A stretch of 64,000 bases of DNA from Mobilicoccus caccae (GTDB lineage Bacteria; Actinomycetota; Actinomycetes; Actinomycetales; Dermatophilaceae): the NCBI RefSeq assembly GCF_030161635.1, contig NZ_BSUO01000001.1, forward strand, positions 1,903,199-1,967,198. The letters run 5' to 3'. The notes below the pieces were generated by a model, which saw only the letters and a list, made by a program, of their open reading frames with translations, was not told where the DNA came from and did not search any database. Position 1 is the stretch's first letter. Each line of letters opens with the position of its first letter. The position numbers were made by a program, and so were the translations under genes. This document shows positions 13,138 to 22,062 of the stretch, one piece after another.

Positions 13138-13177
13138 AGTACGGTCGTATCGCATCATGTTACGATACGACCGTACT
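13138..13177. promoter_or_regulatory. TetR-type operator palindrome
   Basis: Perfect 15-bp inverted repeat AGTACGGTCGTATCG / CGATACGACCGTACT separated by 10 nt, in the 70-nt gap between the divergent tetR and hydrolase genes. It is AT-richer than its surroundings. Position and symmetry make it the probable binding site of the adjacent TetR protein and place it over both promoters. Confidence 0.85.
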
Positions 13178-13192
13178 GAAAGGGGTGAGGCC

Positions 13193-14223
13193 ATGCCCGC
13201 CACTCGAGTTCCCGGTCCGCCGGCCCGTCGTCCCCTCCACACCCGCGTACTCCGCTGGGCACGACCGCTCGCGATCCTGGTGATCCTCGGGCTCGCCGCG
13301 GCCACGCTCGCACGCATCGTCTGGCCCGATCCCTCGGTGGGGCACTGGCGGTCGTCCGACGGGCGTCACGCCTACGTGCAGGCCTACGACCGGGCGATGG
13401 GGCTCCTGCCCGGCCCGACGCTCACCCGGGACATCCCCACCTCGCTGGGCTCGGTCCGCGCCTACGGGTGGACCTCCCCGAGCACCGGGAGCGGACCCCC
13501 GTCGTCCTCCTGCCGGGCATGATGTCCGGAACCCCTCAGTGGGCCGAGCAGGTGGCCGACATCGCCGCGCGGCGGGACGTCTACACCTTCGACGCCCTCG
13601 GCGACACCGGGCTCTCGCCCCAGACGGTCCCCATGACCCGCTATGAGGATCAGGCGGTCTGGGTGGAGGAGACCCTCGGCGGCCTCGGACTGGCCCGTGC
13701 GCACGTCGTCGGCCACTCCTTCGGCGGTGCGACGGGCATGATCCACGCGCAGCGGCACCCCGAGCGGGTCGCCACCCTCACCCTGCTGGAGCCGGCCTTC
13801 ACGCTCGACTACCCACCACCGTCGATCTTCTTCTGGGCCACCGTGGCCACCCTCCCGGTGCCGGGGTCGTGGCGCGACCGGGCGCTGGCGGAGATCGGGG
13901 GCGTGGAGCCCGAGGAGGTCGCGGCGGACGAGCCGGTCGGACGGATGATCGCGCTGGGGTCCGAGCACTTCTCCGGCGCGCTCCCCACGCCTTCGCCCCG
14001 CGACGACGCGACCCTGCGCGCGCTGCCCATGCCCGTGTACGTCGGTATCGCCGAGCGCAGCTCCCTCGCCGGCGGCCAGGAGGCGGCGCAGCGGGCTCGC
14101 CTCATCCCCCGGGCGAGGGTCGAGACGTGGCCGGACACCACCCACTCCCTGCCGTTCCAGACCGGACCCGCCCTCGTCGAGCGACTGGACGCGTGGTGGT
14201 CGGAGTCCGAGACGGGCCGGTAG
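13193..14223 (+). CDS. Membrane-anchored alpha/beta hydrolase, frameshifted
   Basis: Residues about 17-38 (ARPLAILVILGLAAATLARI) form a single N-terminal membrane anchor. The hydrolase domain follows with PVVLLPGMMSGTPQW (oxyanion region), YTFDALGDTGLS, the nucleophile elbow VVGHSFGGATG and the late histidine in DTTHSLPF. The N-terminal frame runs into an early stop at about 13522 and the rest starts in the -1 frame; one missing C in the CCCC run at 13476-13479 restores a 343-residue protein. The ATG at 13193 has a GGGGTGAGG site. Probably controlled by the divergent TetR through the palindrome. Substrate unknown. Confidence 0.84.
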
Positions 14224-14280
14224 CCCCGGGTCGGGCCGTCCCGCGAACGGGTGTCGGGGGATGCCGCTAGGCTCGCGCCC

Positions 14281-15663
14281 ATGTCCACCACACCCCCGGG
14301 CTCCCCCGTGCGTGTCGGGGGTGACCGTTGCCCCGGCGCGCTGCGCCTGCACGAGGCCGCCGACGGGTATCTCGCGCGGATCCGTGTCCCCGGAGGGCTG
14401 CTGACCTCCGACCAGGTCATCGCGCTCGCCGATGCGGCGTCGACCCTCGGTGACGGGCAGCTCAGCCTCACCGCCCGCGGCAACCTCGAGATCCGCGGGC
14501 TGGACGCCGCCGACGGCGACCGTCTCTCCCGCCTCCTCGACTCGGCCGGACTGCTCCCCTCGGCCACCCACGAGCGCATCCGCAACATCGTGGCCAGCCC
14601 CGCGGCGGGACTCGACGGATCGGGCGTCTCCGGCAGCCTCGTCGACGCCGTCCGGGCCCTCGACCGCCTCCTGTGCGACACCGCGCGCGCGGCCGACCTG
14701 TCCGGGCGGTTCCTCTTCGGCCTCGACGACGGACGCGGTGACGTGCTCGCGCTCCAGCCCGATGTGGCCGCGCAGTGGGTCTCGACCGATCACGTCGAGG
14801 TCTCCCTCGGCCGCACCCCGGTCCTGGTGCTGCCGGCCGAGGCGATGCTCGCCGCGCTCACCGTCGCAGCCGTGGCCTTTCTCAACGCCCGCGACGCGGT
14901 GCGCGAGACCGCTTGGCGGATCACCGAACTCGTCAATCCGACCGCGACGGTGGCGGCGATCGTCGGGGCGCTGAGGGCTTCCTTCCCCCAGGCCCGACCC
15001 GTGACCGGATCCCCCGTGTCCGCCCCCGTCGAGACCCACCCGGTGACGCCGGCACCGGGCCCGCTGGGCGCCGACGCCGTCGCGCTCCCCCTGCTGCTGG
15101 GAACCGCACCGGCGACCACCTGGCTCACCCTCGCCTCGATCGCGGCGAGCGCCGACGGCCTGGTCCGCACCACCCCCGGGCGCAGCGTCGTCATCGCGGG
15201 CCTCACCGCCGACGCGCGGCGCGAACTCCTCGATCAGGCGGGCGAACTCGGCCTCATCACCCACGCCGGCGATCCCGCCCTCGGGGTGAGCGCCTGCACC
15301 GGCCTGCCCGGATGCGCGTCGTCGGCCCGGGACGTGCGTGGCGACGTCCTGGACGCGCTGGCCACGGTCGTCCGCGACGGGCACACCCGGGCGCCGGCAC
15401 GTCTGCCAGTCCACGTCAGCGGGTGCGAGCGGCGCTGCGGCCACCCCCGCAGCCCCCACCGTGAGGCCGTGGCGATTCCCGCCGAACACCCCGATGCGCG
15501 GCCCTACGCGACCACGCCGGCCGACGGGGACTCCGCCGCCGGAGCGCCGTTGGGCGACGGGCACGACGTCCTCGTCGATCTCATCGGCGCCCGGCCCGCC
15601 GAACACCCGCGACACCTCGACCGTCCCGACAGCCCCGAACTCCCCCAAGGAACCCAGCCTTGA
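14281..15663 (+). CDS. cobG: Precorrin-3B synthase (sulfite/nitrite reductase-like)
   Basis: Oxygen-dependent formation of precorrin-3B, a marker of the aerobic corrin route. Sequence shows the ferredoxin-nitrite-reductase-like repeats: LSLTARGNLEIRGL in the first half, and the 4Fe-4S/siroheme cysteines as ACTGLPGC (C-x5-C) and SGCERRC (C-x3-C) in the second. 460 residues. The ATG at 14281 has TAGGCT (14268-14273) 7 nt upstream and no ribosome site, so the operon is probably leaderless. Its stop overlaps the TTG start of cobH (TTGA). Confidence 0.92.
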   Translation: MSTTPPGSPVRVGGDRCPGALRLHEAADGYLARIRVPGGLLTSDQVIALADAASTLGDGQLSLTARGNLEIRGLDAADGDRLSRLLDSAGLLPSATHERIRNIVASPAAGLDGSGVSGSLVDAVRALDRLLCDTARAADLSGRFLFGLDDGRGDVLALQPDVAAQWVSTDHVEVSLGRTPVLVLPAEAMLAALTVAAVAFLNARDAVRETAWRITELVNPTATVAAIVGALRASFPQARPVTGSPVSAPVETHPVTPAPGPLGADAVALPLLLGTAPATTWLTLASIAASADGLVRTTPGRSVVIAGLTADARRELLDQAGELGLITHAGDPALGVSACTGLPGCASSARDVRGDVLDALATVVRDGHTRAPARLPVHVSGCERRCGHPRSPHREAVAIPAEHPDARPYATTPADGDSAAGAPLGDGHDVLVDLIGARPAEHPRHLDRPDSPELPQGTQP

Positions 15664-16289
15664 CGCACGACTACATCACCGACGGCGCCGAGATCTACCG
15701 GCAGTCGTTCGCGACGATCCGGGCCGAATCCGACCTCGACCGGTTCTCCGTCGACGAGGAGCGGGTCGCCGTCCGGATGATCCACTCCAGTGGATCGGTC
15801 GACCTCGCGGGAGACATCGTGTTCTCCTCCGGCGCCTGTTCCGCCGCGATGCAGGCCCTCGCGGGCGGCGCGCCGATCCTCGTCGACACGAACATGGTGG
15901 CCAGCGGCATCACCCGCAAGCGACTGCCCGCGGACAACGACGTCGTCTGTCTGCTCACCGACCCGGCCGTCGCCGAGCTGGCGGCCCGGATCGGCAACAC
16001 CCGCACGGCCGCGGCCGTCGAACTCTGGGGTGAGCGCATCGACGGCGCCGTCATCGCCGTCGGCAACGCCCCCACCGCACTGTTCCACCTGCTCGAGATC
16101 CTCCGGGACGCCCCGTGGCGACCCGCCGCCGTCCTCGGGATGCCCGTCGGATTCATCGGTGCGGCGGAGTCCAAGGAGGCGCTGATCGAGAACGACCTCG
16201 GGCTGGAGTACATCACCGTCCGAGGCCGCCGCGGCGGCTCGGCGATCACCTGCGGCGCCCTCAACGCCCTCACCCTGCCGACCGAATGA
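15660..16289 (+). CDS. cobH: Precorrin-8X methylmutase
   Basis: Moves the C-11 methyl group to C-12 to form hydrogenobyrinate. 209 residues with family landmarks RMIHSSGSVDLAGDIVFS, ILVDTNMVASGITRKRL, AVGNAPTALFHLLE and MPVGFIGAAESKEAL; the catalytic histidine is in MIHSSG. The TTG start overlaps the cobG stop by four bases, and the stop overlaps the cobIJ start (ATGA), so the three are translationally coupled. Confidence 0.95.
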   Translation: MTHDYITDGAEIYRQSFATIRAESDLDRFSVDEERVAVRMIHSSGSVDLAGDIVFSSGACSAAMQALAGGAPILVDTNMVASGITRKRLPADNDVVCLLTDPAVAELAARIGNTRTAAAVELWGERIDGAVIAVGNAPTALFHLLEILRDAPWRPAAVLGMPVGFIGAAESKEALIENDLGLEYITVRGRRGGSAITCGALNALTLPTE

Positions 16290-17887
16290 CCCTGCCGATG
16301 AACGACGTCCACTCCGGCGCCCCCGACCCGAACGCCGGACACCTCACCGGCGTCGGCGTGGGACCCGGCGACCCCATGCTGCTGACGCTCGCCGCCGTCG
16401 AGGCCATCCGCACCGCCGACGTCGTCGCCTACCACCAGGCCCCCGGCGGCTCGTCGGTCGCCCGCTCGATCGCGCAGGCGCACCTGCGGGAGGACCACGT
16501 CGAGGAGGTCCTCGAGTACCCGGTCACCACCGGCCAGACGGACCACCCCGGTGGGTACCGCGCCGCCATCGACGAGTTCTACGACGAGGCCGCGGCGCGG
16601 CTCGCGGCGCATCTCGACGCCGGGCGGGACGTGGCGATCCTCGCCGAGGGCGACCCGTTCATGTACAGCTCGTTCCAGCACATGCACGAACGCCTCGCGC
16701 ACCGGTACCCCACGACGGTGGTCCCCGGGATCAGTTCTGTCACCGCGTGTTCCACCGCCCTCGACCGGCCGTTGGTCGAAGGCGAGGAGGTGCTGACGAT
16801 CCTGCCGGGCACCCTCGGTGAGGAGACGCTGACGCAGCACCTCGCCCACACCGACGCCGCCGTCGTCATGAAGCTCGGCCGCACCTTCGGCAAGGTCCGC
16901 CGGGCGCTGGAGGCCTCCGGCCGCCTCGACGCGGCCTGGTACGCCGAGCGCGTCAGCCACGAGCAGGAGGTGGTCCGCCCCCTCCACGAGGTCGACCCCG
17001 ACTCCGTGCCGTACTTCTCCCTCGCCGTCGTCCCGAGCGCGGTCGGGGCCGCCGAGTGGATGCCGGACGCCGCGCGCCCGGAGTCGGCCGTCGACGGGTA
17101 CGTCGAGGTCGTCGGCCTGGGCCCCGCCGGGGCCCAGTGGCGCACGCCCGAGGTCGATGCGGCCCTGCGCCGGGCCACCGACATCGTCGGCTACACGACC
17201 TACGTGCGTCGGGTCCCCGACCGCCCCGGCCTCGTCAAGCACGACAGCGACAACAAGGTGGAGTCCGAACGCGCCGAGTTCGCCCTCGATCTGGCGATGC
17301 GGGGCCGTCGCGTCGTCGTCGTCAGCTCGGGAGATCCCGGCGTGTTCGCCATGGCCACGGCGGTGCTCGAGGTGGCCGGTGAGGAGCGGTACGCCGGGGT
17401 GCCCGTGCGGGTCCTGCCCGGGATGACCGCCTCGCACGCCGTCGCCTCCGTCGTCGGTGCGCCGCTCGGCCACGACTTCGCCACGATCTCGCTGTCCGAC
17501 CGGCTCAAGCCGTTCGACGTCGTCCGCGCCCGGGTCAAGGCGGCCGCCGAGGCCGACCTCGTCATCGCCATGTACAACCCGGCGAGCACGGAGCGCCGCA
17601 CGCAGGTGGCCGCCATCCGCGAGGAGTTGCTGCAGGTCAGGGCACCGGAGACCCCCGTGGTCGTCGCCCGCGCCGTCGGAGACCCCGACGGGGAGCGGGT
17701 GAGCGTGACAACGCTGGCCGACCTCGATCCCGAGGTGGTCGACATGCGCACCATGCTCATCGTCGGCTCCAGCCGGACCCGCGTCGTCCGCCGCAACGGC
17801 GGACCCCGATCCGTCGGCGCCCACCCGGGCGGTCCCGACGGTGGCGAACTCGTGGTGTGGACCCCACGCCGCTATCCCGACGACTGA
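16286..17887 (+). CDS. cobIJ: Bifunctional precorrin-2 C20- / precorrin-3B C17-methyltransferase
   Basis: SAM-dependent methylations at C-20 and C-17, the latter with ring contraction. Two tetrapyrrole-methylase domains in tandem: residues about 13-250 (GVGVGPGDPMLLT, ILAEGDPFMYSSFQ, VVPGISSVTACS) are CobI-like, and about 270-520 (VVGLGPAGAQWRTPE, VVSSGDPGVFAMATAV, GAPLGHDFATISLSD, YNPASTERR) are CobJ-like. 533 residues, the same fused layout known from mycobacteria. Start 16286 overlaps the cobH stop. A second, separate CobI-type gene lies at 21334-22062. Confidence 0.93.
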   Translation: MTLPMNDVHSGAPDPNAGHLTGVGVGPGDPMLLTLAAVEAIRTADVVAYHQAPGGSSVARSIAQAHLREDHVEEVLEYPVTTGQTDHPGGYRAAIDEFYDEAAARLAAHLDAGRDVAILAEGDPFMYSSFQHMHERLAHRYPTTVVPGISSVTACSTALDRPLVEGEEVLTILPGTLGEETLTQHLAHTDAAVVMKLGRTFGKVRRALEASGRLDAAWYAERVSHEQEVVRPLHEVDPDSVPYFSLAVVPSAVGAAEWMPDAARPESAVDGYVEVVGLGPAGAQWRTPEVDAALRRATDIVGYTTYVRRVPDRPGLVKHDSDNKVESERAEFALDLAMRGRRVVVVSSGDPGVFAMATAVLEVAGEERYAGVPVRVLPGMTASHAVASVVGAPLGHDFATISLSDRLKPFDVVRARVKAAAEADLVIAMYNPASTERRTQVAAIREELLQVRAPETPVVVARAVGDPDGERVSVTTLADLDPEVVDMRTMLIVGSSRTRVVRRNGGPRSVGAHPGGPDGGELVVWTPRRYPDD

Positions 17888-17896
17888 GGAGCATCC

Positions 17897-18307
17897 GTGC
17901 TGCGTCACATCCCCCCGGCCCTGTCGCCGGACCTGGTCAAGGCCCTCATGGAGATGGGTGAGGGCGACGAGATCGTCCTCGCCGAGGCCGGCCTGCCCGC
18001 GCACAGCATCCACCACCAGGTGATCCGCGCCGACGGCGTCCCGCTGACGACGCTGCTCGAGGCCGTCCTGCACCTCATGCCGCTGGACCACGACGCCGAC
18101 GCGCAGGTCGTGCTCGTCGCGCCCGAGTCCGGCGAGCGGCACCCGCGCTGGGAGGCCTACGAGCGGATCTGGGGCGGTGAGGTCTCCGCCGAGTGCCTCC
18201 CCCGCCCCGCGTTCTACGAGAACCTCGTGGGCGCAGCGGTCGTCGTCGTCACCGGCGAGACGGCACGCGATTCCAGTGTCGTCCTTCGCAAGGGTGTCCT
18301 CACCTGA
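17897..18307 (+). CDS. RbsD/FucU-family protein with altered active-site residues
   Basis: Resembles sugar mutarotases that convert fucose or ribose ring forms. MLRHIPPALSPDLVKALMEM and VIRADGVPLTTLLEAVL match the family and the C-terminal FYENLVGAAVVVVTGE and VVLRKGV motifs are present. The family GHGD motif reads GEGD here and the following DA reads EA, so the usual His and Asp are both Glu. Nine nt after cobIJ with GAGGAG before the GTG, so it is the last gene of the cob operon. A sugar role is doubtful; no other function can be named. Confidence 0.8.
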   Translation: MLRHIPPALSPDLVKALMEMGEGDEIVLAEAGLPAHSIHHQVIRADGVPLTTLLEAVLHLMPLDHDADAQVVLVAPESGERHPRWEAYERIWGGEVSAECLPRPAFYENLVGAAVVVVTGETARDSSVVLRKGVLT

Positions 18308-18320
18308 GACACTGAAGGGC

Positions 18321-18803
18321 ATGACGACCCTCACCGACTTCTCGGCGAGGACCCTCAGCGGCGAGATGCGCCACCTGTCGGACTTCGCCGGACAGGTCGT
18401 GCTCGTCGTCAACGTGGCGAGCAGATGCGGGTTCACGCCGCAGTACCTCGCGCTGGAGGATCTCTGGCAACGCCGCCGGCATCAGGGGTTCGCGGTCCTC
18501 GGGTTTCCGTGCAATCAGTTCGCCCGGCAGGAGCCGGGCACCGACGCGCAGATCCGCGACTTCTGCGTCACGGTCTACGACGTCACCTTTCCGGTGTTCG
18601 CCAAGGTCGACGTCAACGGCCGTGACGCGCATCCGCTGTGGCAGTGGATGCGTCGCAGCAGACGGGGACGATTCGGCGACCGCGTCAAGTGGAACTTCAC
18701 CAAGTTCCTCATCGGCGCCGACGGCCTCGTCATCGACCGGTACGCGCCCATCGTGCGCCCCGAGTCCATCGAGGCCGACATCGTCACCGCCCTGCGGGGC
18801 TGA
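18321..18803 (+). CDS. Glutathione-peroxidase-family thiol peroxidase
   Basis: Reduces hydrogen or organic peroxides, in bacteria mostly with thioredoxin as donor. 160 residues. The peroxidatic residue is Cys, not Sec, in NVASRCGFTPQY; the other active-site residues are visible in FPCNQFARQEPG (Gln, and a possible resolving Cys) and VKWNFTKFLI (Trp, Asn). The ATG at 18321 has GACACT (18308-18313) 7 nt upstream, suggesting its own leaderless promoter overlapping the end of the preceding gene. Confidence 0.92.
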   Translation: MTTLTDFSARTLSGEMRHLSDFAGQVVLVVNVASRCGFTPQYLALEDLWQRRRHQGFAVLGFPCNQFARQEPGTDAQIRDFCVTVYDVTFPVFAKVDVNGRDAHPLWQWMRRSRRGRFGDRVKWNFTKFLIGADGLVIDRYAPIVRPESIEADIVTALRG

Positions 18804-18834
18804 GCCGCGCGGCGCGCAGTCGCCCTTCGGTCGC

Positions 18835-19620
18835 TCAGCTGTGCTCGCCCACCGGCGCCGGCAGCGGTGTGTCCCGGCGCTCGGCGGCGCAGGCGGCCGA
18901 GTACAGGTGGGAGTCGGCGAAGTCGCCGGCCTCGAGCACACGGCCCACGAACAGTAGGGCGGTCCGCCGGATGCCTCGCTCGCGCACCGTCGTCGCGAGC
19001 TCTGACAGCCGACAGCGCGCGACGATCTCGTCCGGACGGCCGGCCATCGCGACCACGGCGGCGGGGCAGTCCGCTCCGTAGTGGGGCACGAGGACCTCGA
19101 CGACGTCCTCGACGAGATTGGTGGCCAGGTGGAGCACGAGCAGGGCTCCGGTGCGGGCGAGTTCGTGCAGTTCCTCCCCCGCTGGCATGGCGGTGGCGTT
19201 GCGGCTGGCGCGCGTGAGGACGACGGTCTGCCCGACCGTGGGCACGGTGAGTTCCTGGCCCAGCGCCGCCGCGGCGGCCGCGAAGGCGGGCACCCCGGGC
19301 GTGAGCGAGTACGGGACACCGGCCGCCTCCAGGCGGCGGATCTGCTCGGAGACCGCCGAGAACACGGACAGGTCGCCGGACTGCAGCCGGGCCACGTCCT
19401 CCCCGCGCTCGTGGGCGGCGAGGAGTTCGGCGGTGATGGCGTCGAGGTCGAGACCCGCGGTGTCGACGAGCCGCGCGCCGGGCGGGCAGTGCTCGAGGAT
19501 CTCCGCCGGCACCAGCGAACCGGCGTACAGGCACACGGGACTCGCCTCGATGAGGCGGAGGGCACGCACGGTGATGAGGTCGGGCGCGCCGGGGCCGGCT
19601 CCGATGAAGTGGACGGTCAC
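18835..19620 (-). CDS. cobM: Precorrin-4 C11-methyltransferase
   Basis: SAM-dependent methylation at C-11. 261 residues, one tetrapyrrole-methylase domain: MTVHFIGAGPGAPDLITVRA at the N-terminus, VCLYAGSLVPAEIL, LQSGDLSVFSAVSEQ and PGVPAFAAAAAALG, all characteristic of CobM/CbiF. The GTG start at 19620 has AAGGAG 6 nt upstream. It is the last gene of the minus-strand cobI-cobL-cobE-cobM unit, 51 nt after cobE. Confidence 0.95.
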   Translation of the reverse strand: MTVHFIGAGPGAPDLITVRALRLIEASPVCLYAGSLVPAEILEHCPPGARLVDTAGLDLDAITAELLAAHERGEDVARLQSGDLSVFSAVSEQIRRLEAAGVPYSLTPGVPAFAAAAAALGQELTVPTVGQTVVLTRASRNATAMPAGEELHELARTGALLVLHLATNLVEDVVEVLVPHYGADCPAAVVAMAGRPDEIVARCRLSELATTVRERGIRRTALLFVGRVLEAGDFADSHLYSAACAAERRDTPLPAPVGEHS

Positions 19621-19671
19621 GCTTGCTCCTTGATCGTGGACTGAACGCCTCGGCCGAGCGGCGCAGCGATC

Positions 19672-20096
19672 CTATCGCCGCGCCCCGGGTGCCGGACGGT
19701 CGCCGTCGGTGGCGGTGACGCGACCGATCGCGACCGTCGATCCGGGCCGGACGTGCTTGGGGACGACGAGTTCGGCCCCCTCGGCGAGGACGGCCGCCTC
19801 CGCCACGCTGGGCGTCCCGACCGCCTCGGCGGCATCGGGACTCAGGCCTGCGCTCGGGACCTCGAGGGCGCGCAGGACCTCGGCGGGGTGGGTGCGTAGC
19901 GGCACCCCCACTCGGCGGCGAGGGCGAGGAGTCCGGGCTCGGCGGCCTTGGCCTCCACCGAGACGAACGCCGCCACCGACTCCGCTGACAGACCGTGCTC
20001 GGCCAGGACCGCGAGCAGATGGGCGCGCAGATCGACGCTCGGGGTGCCGCGGCGACACCCCATGCCGACGACCAACCGCCCGGCGGTCTCCGTCAC
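19672..20096 (-). CDS. cobE: CobE/CbiG C-terminal-domain protein, frameshifted
   Basis: Small cobalamin-biosynthesis protein homologous to the C-terminal domain of CbiG. The N-terminal part reads RLVVGMGCRRGTPSVDL and VAAFVSVEAKAAEPGLLALA; the rest, PLRTHPAEVLRALEVPSAGL and VAEAAVLAEGAELVVPK, lies in another frame. One missing G in the GGGGG run opposite 19905-19909 explains it and gives 141 residues, normal for the family. The GTG start overlaps the cobL stop (GTGA). Its exact role is not settled even in well-studied species. Confidence 0.85.
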
Positions 20097-21337
20097 CTGC
20101 CGAGCCCGTCGGCCAGAAGCGCCGCGGCGCCGAGATCGATGGCGGCACCAGGGGATTCGGCGTCCGGGGAGTCGGCGCAGCGATCGGCCAGCAGGAGGTA
20201 GCGCCCGGTCGGTGCCCACGTGCCACACGGCACCCGGCGCAGGTCGACGGGGCCGGGCAGGGGGATCATGCGGCAGGCGAAGTCCGCGTCGTGGGCGGTG
20301 CGGGCCAGGCACGCTTCGGCGAGATGGACGCCGGCCTCGTCGGTGACCACCGCCAGGGTGCGCACCGTGTCCCAGGTGCCGGCGACGGCGTCGAGGATCT
20401 CCGACAACCACTCCCCAGCTGCCGACACGCACACGAGGTCGGGTTCGTCGGCCAGCGGCATCCCCTGCGATCCCTGCACACCCCCCGAGGGCGCGAAGCG
20501 GCCGACCGCGGCGCCCCGTTCCGCCGCCGCGGCGGCCACGAGATCGGTGTCCTCGCCCAGCACCGCGACCAGGTCTCCCGGGCCGGCGCCGAACGCCCCC
20601 ATGACCAGGGCGGAGACGGGATCGGCGCGCAGCTCCGCGGCCCGCACGTGACGTCCGCGATCGCCGAGACGCCACGGCATCCCGGGCCCGCTCCACGGCG
20701 ACGTGGGCGAGGCCTGCGCATCGGCCGTGGCGAGGGCGACGACGACGTTCGGTTCGAGGATGTCGGCCGGGTCGAGGGCGAGGGCCTCCTCGAGCGTGAA
20801 CCGGCGCACCCGCTCGTCGTGCTCGCCGAGGTGTTCGAGCAGCACGAGCTCGCGGGGCCACGGGCCGAGGGCGGCGGCGATCTCGCGCAGTCCGGAGCCG
20901 ACGTCGGTCATGACGGCGACGAGGTCGTTGGCCCGGATGACGTTGAGCGCCCGCCGCAGGTCGCGGCCGTGGGCCGAGACGATCTGGCCGTCCTCCCACG
21001 GCATCCCGAGCCGGCCGAAGGCGAGTGCGCACGCCGAGGGTCCCGGCTCGACGACGAGGTCCAGGCCGGCGGCCCGCAGCCGTCGCACGATGCCGAAGAA
21101 CCCGGGATCGCCGCTGGCCACGACGACGGCGCGCCGCGAGCCGCGCTGTACGAGGGCCTCGATCGCCGGGTCGAGACGACCGAGGACGACGCGTACCTCC
21201 TCGGCCACCCCCAGGGCGTCGAGGTGGCGGCGACCGCCGACGACGAGGTCCGCCGCCGCGATCACCTCGCGCGCGGAGGCCGGGAGGGGCGCGGCGTCGC
21301 CGATGTACCCGTAGACGTGGACGGGGACCTCGCTCAT
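20093..21337 (-). CDS. cobL: Precorrin-6Y methyltransferase CobL: CbiE domain plus degenerate CbiT-like domain
   Basis: The first 200 residues are a CbiE-type methylase (C-5 methylation of precorrin-6Y/7): VHVYGYIGDAAPL, VVASGDPGFFGIVRR, EPGPSACALAFGRLG. The remaining 200 occupy the place of the CbiT C-15 methylase/decarboxylase, but the SAM loop expected after GEL (DVGxGSG) reads GDLVAVLGEDTDLVAAAA, and the HDGQ/TKRE signature is absent. This half therefore looks catalytically dead, and an intact CbiT is encoded separately at 26076-26717. 414 residues; the start overlaps the stop of cobI and the stop overlaps cobE. Confidence 0.87.
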   Translation of the reverse strand: MSEVPVHVYGYIGDAAPLPASAREVIAAADLVVGGRRHLDALGVAEEVRVVLGRLDPAIEALVQRGSRRAVVVASGDPGFFGIVRRLRAAGLDLVVEPGPSACALAFGRLGMPWEDGQIVSAHGRDLRRALNVIRANDLVAVMTDVGSGLREIAAALGPWPRELVLLEHLGEHDERVRRFTLEEALALDPADILEPNVVVALATADAQASPTSPWSGPGMPWRLGDRGRHVRAAELRADPVSALVMGAFGAGPGDLVAVLGEDTDLVAAAAAERGAAVGRFAPSGGVQGSQGMPLADEPDLVCVSAAGEWLSEILDAVAGTWDTVRTLAVVTDEAGVHLAEACLARTAHDADFACRMIPLPGPVDLRRVPCGTWAPTGRYLLLADRCADSPDAESPGAAIDLGAAALLADGLGR

Positions 21338-22062
21338 GCCCGGGCTGCGGGCACGATGACGGTGGTGAGGTCGTCGCCGCGCCCTCCGGGGGCCAGCGAG
21401 GCGAGCGGGGTGATCGTCTCGTCGTCGTGACCGACGTGCTTGCCGAGGACGGCCCCGGCCAACCGGCCGCGCCGCGTGAGTTCGCCGTGCATCGCCGACA
21501 GGAACCGCCCACCCTTGTAGGCCACGACCGTGTCGGAGTGCTCGAGGGCGTCGGTGAAGGTCGCGAGCCCGGCCGTGGCGGGCACGAGCGTGAGCGACTC
21601 GGTGCCCTCGACGAGCGGCGTGCGACTCGCCGCGGCGAGCGCCTGCATCGCGGTGATGCCGGGGACGATCTCGACGCTCACGTCGGTGGACTCCGCGACG
21701 CTGCGCGCGAGGTGGGCGAACATCGAGTAGACGCTCGGGTCGCCCAGAGTGGCGTAGGCGACCGTGCGGGCACCCTGGGCGAACGCCTCGCGGCTCACCT
21801 GCGCGGCGCGCTCCCAGTCGGCCTCGCGGTCGCCGGGGGCGGAGCCGGCCTCGCCGCCCTCGACCTCGACGCGGCGGATCGTGGCGTCACCCGTCAGGTG
21901 CGCGCGGACGGCCAGCTCGGCCCGACCCGGCCCGGCATCGGCGGGTACAGGCGCCGGGACGAGCACGACGTCGGCCTCCCGCAGGACCCGAACGGCCTTG
22001 CAGGTGAGCAGCTCTGGGTCTCCGGGGCCCACCCCGACCCCGATCAGCCGGCGCTCTTCCAT
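21334..22062 (-). CDS. cobI: Second CobI/CbiL-type precorrin-2 C20-methyltransferase
   Basis: Tetrapyrrole methylase of 242 residues with the CobI/CbiL signature: LIGVGVGPGDPELLTCKAVR, YATLGDPSVYSMFAHLA, EIVPGITAMQALAAAS and ESLTLVPA. The same C-20 step is expected from the N-terminal half of CobIJ (16286-17887), so the two may be redundant or have separated roles. The ATG at 22062 has GGAGGA 5 nt upstream; it is the first gene of the minus-strand unit, and I see no cobalamin riboswitch in its 184-nt leader region. Confidence 0.87.
   Translation of the reverse strand: MEERRLIGVGVGPGDPELLTCKAVRVLREADVVLVPAPVPADAGPGRAELAVRAHLTGDATIRRVEVEGGEAGSAPGDREADWERAAQVSREAFAQGARTVAYATLGDPSVYSMFAHLARSVAESTDVSVEIVPGITAMQALAAASRTPLVEGTESLTLVPATAGLATFTDALEHSDTVVAYKGGRFLSAMHGELTRRGRLAGAVLGKHVGHDDETITPLASLAPGGRGDDLTTVIVPAARA

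Noticed and set aside
15695..18436. 913-codon minus-strand open frame over cobH, cobIJ and the FucU-like gene
   Set aside because: Antisense shadow; the plus-strand proteins have complete family signatures.
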